Assembly (NCBI RefSeq): GCF_002742645.2
Contig: NZ_CP033875.1
Span: forward strand, 2,892,001 to 2,956,000
Reading direction: 5' to 3'
DNA length: 64,000 nt
Source of the DNA: Caulobacter sp. FWC26
GTDB taxonomy: Bacteria; Pseudomonadota; Alphaproteobacteria; Caulobacterales; Caulobacteraceae
Positions 44,057-54,314 of this stretch are shown here, piece by piece. Each line of letters begins with the position of its first letter. Position 1 is the first letter of the stretch. The translations under genes and the position numbers were made by a program. Under the pieces are notes generated by a model. That model was not told the origin of the DNA and searched no databases. It was given only the letters and a program-made list of their open reading frames with translations.

Positions 44057-45271
44057 TCAGAAGCGGAGCCTGTCGGAAGACAGGCTCCGCGCGCGGCGCG
44101 TCAGCAGGATTGCGCCGGCCAGGCCCAGCAGCGCCATGAAGGCGGTGGCCAGGTAACCGAATGCACCGAAAGCGTCGAACAGAGGGCCGGACGCCAAGGT
44201 CGCTATGCCCAGGGTGAAACCCGACGACAGCGCTGAATTGATCGCTTGGGCCGGCGAGGCGGCCGAAGGCGGCGCCAGCTTCTCGATCAGCCGCAGCGAC
44301 GCCAGGAACGAGGCGGCGAAGGTCAGAGCATGCAGCATCTGCAGCGGGAACAACGCCCAGAGCGGCGGCTCAAAGGCGTAGACTGTCCAGCGCAGCACGG
44401 CGGCGCCCGCGCCTAGCACCAGGAACAGCTCCGGCCCCCAGCGGCGACGCAGCGGTTCGAGGAACCACATGAAGCCGACCTCGGCCGCCACCCCCACGCC
44501 CCACAGCACGCCGATCATCGGCTCGCTGATCCCCTGCTTGCGCCAAAGAATGGCCGAGAAGCTGTAGTAGAAGGCGTGCGCGCCCTGGATCAGCCCGGCG
44601 GTCACCACCGCCAGGACAAAGGTGCGGTTGCGCAGCAGCTCCGACAGGCCGTTCCAGCGCTCCGACCGCAGCGGCTTGGCGCCCTCGGCATGGACACGCT
44701 CCGCCGGCACCAGGGTCGCGGCGGCCAGCGCCCCGAACAGGCACGCCGCCGCGATCCAGACCGCGATGATCGTCGGCGCCGCGAAGGTCAGTATCGCCCC
44801 CATGGCCAGATTAGCCGCGATGAAGGCGCTAGAGCCGGTCCCGCGCGGGATGCCGTAGTTGAAATTGTCGACCCGGGCCCGCCGCAGGGTGATGACATCG
44901 ATCAGCGGCGAGACCGTCGAGAGCAGCGTCTGGCCGACGAACCAGGCCAGCATGAACCACCAGAGGTTGGCCGGTCCCAGCAGAGCGCCATAACCGATCG
45001 CCGCGCCCAGCAGCAGCAGCACCATCGGCGTGCGGCGCAGGGTGAAGCCGTCCGCCCAGACCGCCAGCACCGGCCCGGTAAAGGGCTTGAGCAGCAGCGG
45101 CGCGGCCAGGATCAGGCCAATCGCACCGCCGCTCATACCTCGGTCACGCAGATAGGTGCCGATATAGGGTAGGCTGACGCCGGAACTCAGAAAGATGGCG
45201 GCGTAGAACAGGCAGAGGCGAACCAGGGTCGAGAACCCCTGCCGCTCTGCCTTGTCCGCCCCGCCCGTCAC
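44057..45271 (-). CDS. MFS transporter, HcaT/LacY-like
   Basis: A 404-aa major facilitator with 12 predicted helices, starting at GTG 45271. The N-terminus (LVRLCLFYAAIFLSSGVSLP then YLRDRGMSGGAIGLILA) is like the phenylpropionate permease/HcaT subgroup of the LacY-like MFS clan. FNYGIPRGTGSSAFIAANLA near residue 140 is also typical. One base after the metG stop, so it is in a metG operon. Substrate cannot be inferred; a terminator-like stem overlaps its last eight codons. Confidence 0.82.
   Translation of the reverse strand: MTGGADKAERQGFSTLVRLCLFYAAIFLSSGVSLPYIGTYLRDRGMSGGAIGLILAAPLLLKPFTGPVLAVWADGFTLRRTPMVLLLLGAAIGYGALLGPANLWWFMLAWFVGQTLLSTVSPLIDVITLRRARVDNFNYGIPRGTGSSAFIAANLAMGAILTFAAPTIIAVWIAAACLFGALAAATLVPAERVHAEGAKPLRSERWNGLSELLRNRTFVLAVVTAGLIQGAHAFYYSFSAILWRKQGISEPMIGVLWGVGVAAEVGFMWFLEPLRRRWGPELFLVLGAGAAVLRWTVYAFEPPLWALFPLQMLHALTFAASFLASLRLIEKLAPPSAASPAQAINSALSSGFTLGIATLASGPLFDAFGAFGYLATAFMALLGLAGAILLTRRARSLSSDRLRF
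44063..44090. terminator. 12-bp perfect hairpin at cysNC / MFS convergent junction
   Basis: GCGGAGCCTGTC - GGAA - GACAGGCTCCGC. It lies inside the last codons of the convergent MFS gene and just after the cysNC stop. No T-run on either side, so termination would rely on the stem alone or on Rho. Confidence 0.5.
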
Positions 45272-45272
45272 C

Positions 45273-46982
45273 TTACTCCGCGCCGCCGAAGCGGGCCGTC
45301 CAGTCGGCGATCTGCTCGTCCTCGATCTTCTTGAACAGAACCTCCGGCACGGTCACCGGCGCGCCGACCGTCAAGCTGCCGAGTTCGGTCTTGGCGTCGT
45401 TCGACGGCCAGGCGGCCGGGAAGTCCAGGCCGAAGGCGTCGCCGATCTTTTCGGCGGCGAACGGGATGAACGGCGCGGAGATTTTCGCGTACAGCGCCGC
45501 CAGGTTCAGGGCCGTGCGCACGATGACGGCGGCGCGGTCGCGATCGGTCTTGATCGCCGTCCAGGGCGCGGCTTCCTGCAGGTACTCGTTGCCAACCACC
45601 CAGAGGGCGCGGAGCGCCTGGGCGCTCTTGCGCATCTCGATCGCGTCCATCTGCTCGGTCAGATCAGCCAGACGAGCCGAGACATCGGCGAACAGCTTCT
45701 CCTCCAGCGGACCGGGCTCGCCACCCGCCGGAACCACGCCCTCGAACTTGCTCTCGTTGAACTTCAGGATACGGTTGACGAAGTTGCCCAGCACATCGGC
45801 CAGGTCACGGTTCACGGCGCTGGCGAACTGTTCCCAGGTGAAGGCCGTGTCGCTGCCTTCCGGCGAGTTGGCCGTCAGGTACCAGCGCCACAGGTCGGGC
45901 GGCAGGATCTCAAGCGCCGCGTCCATGAACACGCCGCGCTTGTTCGAGGTCGAGAACTTGCCGCCGTACCAGTTCAACCAGTTGAAGGCCTTGAGCATGT
46001 CGACGCTCTTCCAGGGCTCTTCGGAGCCGAGGATGGTCGCGGGGAAGCTGACGGTGTGGAACGCCACATTGTCCTTGCCCATGAACTGAACGTAGCGGAC
46101 GTCGTCAGCGCCGGCGTCGGTGCGCCACCAGCGCTTCCAGTCGCGGTCCGGCGAGCCTTCGGCCCACTCCTGGGTGGCGGCGATGTACTCGATCGGGGCG
46201 TCGAACCAGACGTAGAAGACCTTGTCCTCGAAGCCGGGGCGCGGAACACCGTCCTTCGCCACGGGGATGCCCCAGGCGAGGTCCCGGGTGATGCCGCGAT
46301 CGATCAGGCCCTCGTCCAGATGTTTGTAGGCGATCGAGCGGGCTAGCGGCGGCCATTCGGCGTGGGCGTCGACCCAGGCGCGGATCTTGTCCTGCATCTT
46401 GGTCTGCAGCAGGTAAAGGTGCTTGGTGTCCCGCACCTCGATGTTCCGTGAGCCGGAGATCACCGAGTACGGATCGATCAGGTCGGTCGGGTCCAAGAGG
46501 TTTCCGCAGTTGTCGCACTGATCGCCACGCGCCTTCTCAAACTTGCAGTGCGGGCAGGTCCCTTCGACGTAGCGGTCGGGCAGGAAGCGCTTGTCGTCGA
46601 CCGAATAGACCATCTGGTCGACGCGTTCCTCGATCAGGCCGTGATCCTCCAGGGCCTGGCAGAAGTGCTGGGTCAGGCGATGGTTCTGCGGCGAGGACGA
46701 GCGGCCGAAATGATCCCACGACAGGCCGAAGGCCCGGCCCACGTCGTGCTGCAGCACGTGCTGCTCGGCGCAGTAGGTGGCCACGTCCTGGCCAGCCGCG
46801 GCGGCGGCCAGTTCAGCCGGCGTGCCGTGTTCGTCGGTGGCGCAGATGTAGAGCGTCTCGTGGCCTTGGGCCCGCTTGAAGCGTGCATAGACGTCCGCCG
46901 GCAGCATGGAGCCCGCGAGGTTCCCCAGGTGCTTGATGCCGTTGATGTACGGCAGGGCGGAGGTGATCAGGATGCGTGCCAT
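45273..46982 (-). CDS. metG: Methionyl-tRNA synthetase
   Basis: A 569-aa class I aminoacyl-tRNA synthetase charging tRNA-Met. [19 protein letters not shown] near residue 8 contains the HIGH-type signature (HLGN), a zinc knuckle [17 protein letters not shown] is near residue 143, and [10 protein letters not shown] near residue 340 is the KMSKS equivalent. The anticodon-binding helical domain follows. No C-terminal EMAP-like tRNA-binding domain, consistent with the shorter MetG form. Co-transcribed with the MFS gene. Confidence 0.96.
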   Translation of the reverse strand: MARILITSALPYINGIKHLGNLAGSMLPADVYARFKRAQGHETLYICATDEHGTPAELAAAAAGQDVATYCAEQHVLQHDVGRAFGLSWDHFGRSSSPQNHRLTQHFCQALEDHGLIEERVDQMVYSVDDKRFLPDRYVEGTCPHCKFEKARGDQCDNCGNLLDPTDLIDPYSVISGSRNIEVRDTKHLYLLQTKMQDKIRAWVDAHAEWPPLARSIAYKHLDEGLIDRGITRDLAWGIPVAKDGVPRPGFEDKVFYVWFDAPIEYIAATQEWAEGSPDRDWKRWWRTDAGADDVRYVQFMGKDNVAFHTVSFPATILGSEEPWKSVDMLKAFNWLNWYGGKFSTSNKRGVFMDAALEILPPDLWRWYLTANSPEGSDTAFTWEQFASAVNRDLADVLGNFVNRILKFNESKFEGVVPAGGEPGPLEEKLFADVSARLADLTEQMDAIEMRKSAQALRALWVVGNEYLQEAAPWTAIKTDRDRAAVIVRTALNLAALYAKISAPFIPFAAEKIGDAFGLDFPAAWPSNDAKTELGSLTVGAPVTVPEVLFKKIEDEQIADWTARFGGAE

Positions 46983-47152
46983 GCGGGCGCGGCCTTTCGG
47001 GGGAGTCTACAGAACGCTTGGAAGGGTCCGCATATAGAAGGCTCGGACCGGAAACGAAAGCGCAAGCCGGTTGACCGAACAGCGTTCTCGGGGGCAGCCT
47101 CACGAACGCTGAGCCGGATAGACCTCATCCGGCGGTTTCGGGGGAAACGCCA

Positions 47153-47566
47153 ATGAAGAACGTGAACTGGCTGGGCCTTGTCGTGGCCCTGGTCGCCGGA
47201 CAGGTGATCGGCATTCTCTGGTACGGCAATCTTTTCAGCGCCGCTTGGATGGAGGCCCAGCGCCTGACCGAAGCCGACTTCGTCGGTCAGGACTGGAAAA
47301 TGGGGCTTGGCGTCGTGAACATGATCGTCATCCTTCTGGGCTTGGACTGGCTGCTGCGTCGGCTCGGCGTTGACGGCTATGTCGCCGGGGCGAGGACCGC
47401 CCTGCTGGTCTGTGTCTGCTTCGCCCTGACGGTCGCAGCGCTAAACTACATCTATGCCGCTGGAACGCTGTCTCTGTTCGTGATCGACGGCGGCTACCAG
47501 GTCGTGACCTACACGATCGCCGGCGCGTTGCTGGCCGGCCTGAAGCGCAGACCAAAAGCGGCCTGA
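47153..47566 (+). CDS. DUF1761 membrane protein
   Basis: A 137-aa inner-membrane protein with four predicted helices and the DUF1761 N-terminus: NWLGLVVALVAGQVIGILWY followed by GNLFSAAWMEAQ. No function is known for the family. Monocistronic between divergent metG and convergent pccB; a hairpin follows. Confidence 0.87.
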   Translation: MKNVNWLGLVVALVAGQVIGILWYGNLFSAAWMEAQRLTEADFVGQDWKMGLGVVNMIVILLGLDWLLRRLGVDGYVAGARTALLVCVCFALTVAALNYIYAAGTLSLFVIDGGYQVVTYTIAGALLAGLKRRPKAA

Positions 47567-47572
47567 GCTAGA

Positions 47573-47600
47573 GGATCCTCCCCCAAAACGGGGAGGATCC
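47573..47600. terminator. Hairpin between the DUF1761 gene and pccB
   Basis: GGATCCTCCCC (47573-47583) pairs perfectly with GGGGAGGATCC (47590-47600). The pair of genes is convergent, so it may serve both; no T-run is present. Confidence 0.55.
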
Positions 47601-47612
47601 CGACAGTCTCCG

Positions 47613-49145
<1,533 letters not shown>

Positions 49146-49272
49146 GCGCGTACTCCCCTGCCCGGTTCATTAGACTGGCGGTTCTTCCACCTTATGACCA
49201 AGCCGTAGCGAGGCCTGCGTCAGGGCGCAAGGCGGACCTTGCGGCAGCGCAGCATAAGCCGTCGCCGGAGCG

Positions 49273-49995
49273 TCAGCGCAGCGCGGCGAACCAACGCTCG
49301 ATCATCTCCGCCTCGACGCCCAGCGCCTCGGCCCGCGCCTTGGCCTCGGCGTCCTCGCCCCATTGCTCGGCCTGATAAATCTCGTCCAGCCGCGACAGGT
49401 CCAGCGCGCTCCGCCCGGACAGCCGTTCCGCCCGGACCGCGAGGGCCAGGGCCGTCGAGCCGAAGAGGCCTGCGGCGAAGGCCATGCCCGCCAGCGCGAA
49501 ATCGTCCAGGGTCAGGGCCAAGCCCTCGATCGACGCCAGGGTGTCCGGCGGCTGCGGCGTGTGGATGATCCCGCTGACAGGCGTGAACGCCAGGCCATGC
49601 TCGGCCTTGATCCAGTCCAGAACCGCGCCCCACTCACGCTCTTGTCGCTCGACCAGCGCCCTGGGGCTTTCAGCGCGATAGCAGAGGTGATCCGAGGCGG
49701 CGTAGGCGGTGATCTCCCGAGCGACCTCGGCGCGGGTCTCGGCGATCCGGTCAATGGCGGTGAAGGCCAGGCGGGTGGCCGGCATCGCGCTGCTGTCGAT
49801 ATACTCGACCTGCGCTTCCCACTCGGCGGCGATCATCTCTCCCAAGGCCTTGGTCGGCGCGATGAGAGGCTTCTTGGCCGGCGATTTGGGCGTGCGGCCG
49901 TCCAGCTGGACCGCGAAGCCGCCCTCGGCCGGCGCAGCAGCGGCGGCCTTGTAGAAGCGCTTGGGTTTCAACAGCAGTTCGGACTTGTCGGACAC
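49273..49995 (-). CDS. ATP12-family F1-ATPase assembly chaperone
   Basis: A 240-aa ATP12-type chaperone, which in mitochondria and alphaproteobacteria helps F1-ATPase alpha subunit assemble. Family pattern: PKRFYKAAAAAPAEGGFAVQ at the N-terminus, LDGRTPKSPAKKPLIAPTKA near residue 31, MIAAEWEAQVEYIDSSAMPA near residue 53 and ASDHLCYRAESPRALVERQ near residue 99. It is distant from any atp operon here. It is divergent from the DUF1800-type gene, with 56 bp between the starts. Confidence 0.9.
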   Translation of the reverse strand: MSDKSELLLKPKRFYKAAAAAPAEGGFAVQLDGRTPKSPAKKPLIAPTKALGEMIAAEWEAQVEYIDSSAMPATRLAFTAIDRIAETRAEVAREITAYAASDHLCYRAESPRALVERQEREWGAVLDWIKAEHGLAFTPVSGIIHTPQPPDTLASIEGLALTLDDFALAGMAFAAGLFGSTALALAVRAERLSGRSALDLSRLDEIYQAEQWGEDAEAKARAEALGVEAEMIERWFAALR

Positions 49996-50051
49996 GGCTC
50001 AGGCTCTTTTTGACGCGCGTCCGCGACGGAAGGGCGGCGGACCGGCGTTGA

Positions 50052-51494
50052 ATGGGCAAGATCACGCGTTCGCGCAAGGGAGAGCGCCCTTTGAGCCTAC
50101 CATCCAAGGACATGATGGCCGCCATCGCCGTGACGCGCTTTGGCCTGGGCGCCCGGCCCGGCGAAATCGAGGCCGCCACATCCGATCCCCGCGAGTTCCT
50201 GATCGCCCAAATCCGCCGCGAGGGCGCGGACGTGCCGCAGGACGACGGCGAAAGCGCCGGCGCGCGCTTCGAGCAGATGCGCGCCTACCAGCAACAGCGC
50301 CGGGCCGAGCGCCAGAAGAAGGACGGCGAGGACGACGCTAAGACCACCGCCCAGGCGTTCATGAACGCCCAGCGGGACCTGCGCGAAAAAGTCGGCGCCG
50401 ACTTCCTCGCTCGCGCGCGTCTTGGGGCGGCCACGCCAGCGGCCTTCCGGGAGCGCTGGGCGCTGTTCTGGGCCAACCACTTCACCGTCTCGGCGACCAA
50501 ACAGCTGACCTCGGTGCTGATCGGGCCGTTCGAACGCGAAGCCCTTCGGCCTCATGTGTTCGGCAGCTTCGAGACACTGCTGGTGGCTTCCTCGACTCAT
50601 CCGGCCATGCTGACCTATCTGGATCAGGCCCAGTCGATCGGTCCCAACAGCCGCGCGGCGCAGTTCGCCGCCCGGCGGCGCAACGCCAAGGCCGGTCTCA
50701 ACGAGAATCTGGCCCGGGAAATCCTGGAGCTCCACACAGTGGGCGTCGATGCGGGCTACACGCAGGGCGATGTCACCGAGTTCGCCCGCGCCCTGACCGG
50801 CTTCTCGCTCGGCCGCGAACAGGAAGACCGCGCCGGCCAGTTCCTGTTCCGCGAACAGGCCCACGAACCGGGCGTGCGCACGATCCTGGGCCGGCGCTAC
50901 GGCGAGACAGGCATGGCCCAGGGCCTGGCCGTGCTGCGTGACCTGGCCGCCGATCCTCGCACCGCCAGACACGTCTGCGGTAAGATCGCCCGCCACTTCG
51001 TCGCCGATGTTCCGCCGTCGTCCCTGGTGGAGCGGCTGGAACGGCGGTGGCTGGAAACCGGCGGCGACCTGGCCGCCGTGGCCAAGGCCCTGGTCGAGAG
51101 CCCCGAGGCCTGGAACCCGGCGGCCGCAAAGTTCAAGACGCCCTACGAGTACACGCTGTCGACCTGGCGGCTGATCGGCGCCGAGCCCTCGGCGATCGAG
51201 CGCCTCGCGCCGATCCTGACCAGCCTGGGCCAAAAGCCGTTCTCGGCCCCCTCCCCGAAGGGCTGGGCCGAGGACGCCCAGACCTGGGCCGCGCCCGACG
51301 CGCTGATCAAGCGGATGCAATGGGCGCAAGGCTTCGCCGCCGCCGTCGCCGACCGCGCCGACCCCAACACCCTGGCGCGCTCGGCGCTGGGTGAGCGCCT
51401 GACGTCGCCGGTCGCCACCGCCATCGCCCGGGCCGAGACCCGCCGCGAGGCCTTCGCCCTTCTGATCATGAGCCCGGAGTTCCAACGCCGATGA
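50052..51494 (+). CDS. DUF1800 family protein
   Basis: A 480-aa protein with the DUF1800 pattern: VTRFGLGARPGEI near the N-terminus, RERWALFWANHFTVSATKQ near residue 138, LGSFETLL-like HVFGSFETLLVASSTHPAM, NENLAREILELHTVGVDAGY near residue 215 (strongly conserved) and CGKIARHFVADVPP near residue 312. No signal peptide is obvious. Function of the family is unknown. It overlaps the DUF1501 gene by 4 bp (ATGA), a pairing seen across many phyla, which suggests the two products act together. Confidence 0.88.
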   Translation: MGKITRSRKGERPLSLPSKDMMAAIAVTRFGLGARPGEIEAATSDPREFLIAQIRREGADVPQDDGESAGARFEQMRAYQQQRRAERQKKDGEDDAKTTAQAFMNAQRDLREKVGADFLARARLGAATPAAFRERWALFWANHFTVSATKQLTSVLIGPFEREALRPHVFGSFETLLVASSTHPAMLTYLDQAQSIGPNSRAAQFAARRRNAKAGLNENLAREILELHTVGVDAGYTQGDVTEFARALTGFSLGREQEDRAGQFLFREQAHEPGVRTILGRRYGETGMAQGLAVLRDLAADPRTARHVCGKIARHFVADVPPSSLVERLERRWLETGGDLAAVAKALVESPEAWNPAAAKFKTPYEYTLSTWRLIGAEPSAIERLAPILTSLGQKPFSAPSPKGWAEDAQTWAAPDALIKRMQWAQGFAAAVADRADPNTLARSALGERLTSPVATAIARAETRREAFALLIMSPEFQRR

Positions 51495-52711
51495 CCGCGC
51501 CTCTGAACCGCCGCTCACTGCTGGGCCTGGGCGCGAGCCTGGGCCTCTCGGTCAGCTTTCTGGGAACCCAGGCCTTCGCCGCCTCGGAGGGCGATCTGGC
51601 GCGCAAAAAGCTGGTCGTCGTCATCTGTCGGGGCGGCATGGACGGCCTGTCGGTGTCACCGCCGGTGGGGGACGCGAACTACGCGGCCCTGCGCGGCTCG
51701 ATCGCAATGCAGCGCGACCAGGTTCGGATGCTGGACGAGACCTTCGGCCTGCATCCTGAGCTGAAGGCCGTCCACGCCCTGGCGCAGAAGGGCCAGGCCC
51801 GTATCGCGCCGGCCATCGCCAGCCCTGACCGCGCGCGCTCGCACTTCGAGGCCCAGGACGTGCTGGAGACCGGCTCGGCCAAGGTGTACGGCGCCGAAAC
51901 CGGCTGGCTGAACCGCACGCTGGAGGCCCTGGCGCCAGTCCGCAAGGTCGAGGGTCTGTCGGTCGGAACCACCGCGCCTTTGATCCTCCGCGGCAAGGTC
52001 CAGGCGGCCAGTTGGTCGCCGGGCAAGCTGGTCGACGAGACCGCTCGCCTGCCCGGCCTTCTGCAGGACCTCTACAAGTCCGACCCCCTGCTCGGCCCCG
52101 CCTTCGCGCGAGGACTGGAGACCGAAGCCATGGCTGAGACCGCGATGGCGGGCATGGCGGCTTCCGGATCCATGGCCGCGCCGGACCTCGTCCGAAACCG
52201 GGGCGGAGCCGAGACCGCGCGCAAGCTGGGGTCGACGCTGGGCGGGTTCATGACCCAGACCGGCGGTCCGCAGATCGCGGCGGTCTCGCTGGACGGCTTC
52301 GACACCCACGCCAACCAGCCGGGCCAGATCGCCACGCGGCTGTCCTACATGGACGCGGTGCTGGACGGGCTTCATCAGGGCCTTGGCGCGGAGTGGAAAA
52401 ATACGGTGGTGATCGCCGTCACCGAGTTCGGCCGCACCGCGCGGGTGAACGGCACCGGTGGCACCGATCACGGCACGGCGTCCACGGGCCTGATCCTGGG
52501 CGGCGCGCTGAAGCCCGGCGGGATCGTCGGCGACTGGCCGGGCCTGGCCGACAAGGCGCTGTTCGAGAACCGCGACACGGCGCCGACGCTGGACATGCGC
52601 GGGCTGTTCAAGGGCGTTCTGGCCGACCACATGGGCGTCGACCGCGCCCTTCTCGATCGCAAGATCTTCCCCGACAGCCCCGGCGTGAAGCCGGTCGCGG
52701 GTCTGGTTTAG
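51491..52711 (+). CDS. DUF1501 family protein, Tat-exported
   Basis: A 406-aa protein with a twin-arginine signal (LNRRSLLGLGASLGLS, cleavage after AFA). The mature part matches DUF1501, which has an alkaline-phosphatase-like core: VVVICRGGMDGLSVSPPVGD near residue 38, ARSHFEAQDVLETG near residue 115, VSLDGFDTHANQPGQ near residue 260 and AVTEFGRTARVNGTGGTDHG near residue 302 with candidate metal-binding Asp/His. It is probably a periplasmic hydrolase or binding protein of unknown substrate. Translationally coupled to the DUF1800 gene. Confidence 0.88.
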   Translation: MTAPLNRRSLLGLGASLGLSVSFLGTQAFAASEGDLARKKLVVVICRGGMDGLSVSPPVGDANYAALRGSIAMQRDQVRMLDETFGLHPELKAVHALAQKGQARIAPAIASPDRARSHFEAQDVLETGSAKVYGAETGWLNRTLEALAPVRKVEGLSVGTTAPLILRGKVQAASWSPGKLVDETARLPGLLQDLYKSDPLLGPAFARGLETEAMAETAMAGMAASGSMAAPDLVRNRGGAETARKLGSTLGGFMTQTGGPQIAAVSLDGFDTHANQPGQIATRLSYMDAVLDGLHQGLGAEWKNTVVIAVTEFGRTARVNGTGGTDHGTASTGLILGGALKPGGIVGDWPGLADKALFENRDTAPTLDMRGLFKGVLADHMGVDRALLDRKIFPDSPGVKPVAGLV

Positions 52712-52775
52712 ACTTCCGCGAAACCGGACAGCCGCGCTCTTGCAGCGCAGCCTGTGGGGGACCAAGCGGCGCTTC

Positions 52776-53771
52776 TCAGCGTCGCTTGGTCTGCCGCCGG
52801 GCGAAGGGATCCTGGTCGGCCTCGTCCTCGGAGAATCCGAACTTGCGGAAGCCTTCCTTCATCTCGGCGCTCAACGGCGCCTCGATGTGCAGCATGCCGG
52901 CCGACGGATGCGGCAGCAGGATCGAGCGGGCGTGCAGCTGCAGCTTCAGCCCCTCTGACAAGGGGGCGGACTTTTCGTCGCCATACTTGGGATCGCCGAG
53001 AATCGGGTGCCCCATGGCCTTCATGTGGGCGCGTAGCTGGTGGGTGCGGCCGGTGTGCGGACGCAGGGCCATCCAGGTCACGCGCGGACCGGCGCGGCTG
53101 ATGGTGACGAACTCGGTCTCGGCCGGCTGGGCGTCCGGGTCCTTGGGCTGGGCAGGAACCACAAGTTCGCGGTCACCGACCCCGCGCTTGGCCAGGTGCA
53201 GTTCCATCACGCCCTCGGTCGGGTGCGGATTGCCGGCCACGATCGCCCAATAGGTCTTCTGCGCCTTGCGCTTGGCGAAGGCGCCCGACAGACGGGCAGC
53301 CGCCGACGGGGTCTTGCCCAGGAGCAACACCCCCGAGGTGTCGCGGTCCAGGCGGTGGACCAGACGCGGACGATCCACGCCCTCGCCCCACGCGCTGAGC
53401 AGCTTGTCGATATGCTTGGTCGTCTTGGTGCCGCCCTGCACGGCCAGACCCGCCGGCTTGTTCAGGGCCAGGACTTCCTCGTCCTCGTAAAGCACCAGCG
53501 ACTTAGCGTAGGCGACGTCGCGCGCCGACAGCTTGTTCTTGTCGGACGGATCAGGCGCGTCGGGCAGCGGCGGCACGCGGATCTGGCTACCGGCCGCCAG
53601 CTTGGTGTCGGCCTTGGCGCGCGAGCCGTCGACCCGGACCTGGCCCGAGCGGAACAGCTTGTTCAGTTGGATATGGTTCAGGTGCGGCCAGCGGCGCTTG
53701 AACCAGCGATCGAGGCGCACCCCGTCCTCGCCAGCGTCAACGTAGAGGGTGCGGACTTCCTTGGTGCTCAT
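52776..53771 (-). CDS. RluC-like 23S rRNA pseudouridine synthase
   Basis: A 331-aa pseudouridine synthase with an N-terminal S4 RNA-binding domain (VRLDRWFKRRWPHLNHIQLN near residue 18) and the RluA/RluC catalytic domain. The nucleophilic Asp is in RLVHRLDRDTSGVLLLGKT near residue 143; KPAGLAVQGGTKTTKHID near residue 110 and TGRTHQLRAHM near residue 247 are family-typical. ATG 53771 is chosen as it overlaps the crcB stop by 4 bp (ATGA) and gives the family length. Target uridines are most likely in 23S rRNA. Confidence 0.9.
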   Translation of the reverse strand: MSTKEVRTLYVDAGEDGVRLDRWFKRRWPHLNHIQLNKLFRSGQVRVDGSRAKADTKLAAGSQIRVPPLPDAPDPSDKNKLSARDVAYAKSLVLYEDEEVLALNKPAGLAVQGGTKTTKHIDKLLSAWGEGVDRPRLVHRLDRDTSGVLLLGKTPSAAARLSGAFAKRKAQKTYWAIVAGNPHPTEGVMELHLAKRGVGDRELVVPAQPKDPDAQPAETEFVTISRAGPRVTWMALRPHTGRTHQLRAHMKAMGHPILGDPKYGDEKSAPLSEGLKLQLHARSILLPHPSAGMLHIEAPLSAEMKEGFRKFGFSEDEADQDPFARRQTKRR

Positions 53772-54151
53772 GCGAAGACTTTCCGGGCCACCAGAAGGCC
53801 CGCGAACAGGGCCGCGATCGCCAGAAGGACGCTCGCAGCGGAATAGGTGAACGCCTGGCCGTAGGCGCGCTTCTGGATCATCAGCGCGGTCTCCAGCGAG
53901 AACGACGAAAAGGTTGTGAAGCCGCCCAGTGCGCCGACGCCCAGCAGCACCCGCCACTGTTCGCCAGAACCGTTACCGCGATGCGCCAGCCATGAGGCCA
54001 GGCAGCCCATCAGAAAGCCGCCGACCACGTTGACTGTAAAGGTGCCATACGGCCAGCCGGGTCCCAGGACCCGCATGGCGCCGACGCCCACCAGATAGCG
54101 CGCGACGGACCCGACGGCCCCTCCGGCCGCCACCAAGAGCAGCTTGTTCAT
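53768..54151 (-). CDS. crcB: CrcB/Fluc fluoride channel
   Basis: A 127-aa four-helix protein that exports fluoride as a dual-topology dimer. Signature segments: GGAVGSVARYLVG near residue 10, PYGTFTVNVVGGFLMG near residue 35 (pore Asn), and GALGGFTTFSSFSLE near residue 73 (pore Phe and Ser/Thr). An open frame continues upstream to 54481 but is not like the family, so ATG 54151 is used. Upstream of the rluC-like gene with a 4-bp overlap. No fluoride riboswitch was recognised upstream. Confidence 0.93.
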   Translation of the reverse strand: MNKLLLVAAGGAVGSVARYLVGVGAMRVLGPGWPYGTFTVNVVGGFLMGCLASWLAHRGNGSGEQWRVLLGVGALGGFTTFSSFSLETALMIQKRAYGQAFTYSAASVLLAIAALFAGLLVARKVFA

Positions 54152-54314
54152 GACCGCCTTATGCGCCGAGGGGCCGCGAACGCCAAGCGCCCACCGTCCA
54201 TCCCTCGGTTTTCCCCCGCTCTCTTCACGGTAAACCCGGTCGGAAACCCTATTTCCAAACGGGAGGTTAAGCGCGTGATCGGCACTGTGCGGGTTCATCC
54301 AAAGCGCCAGGTCC

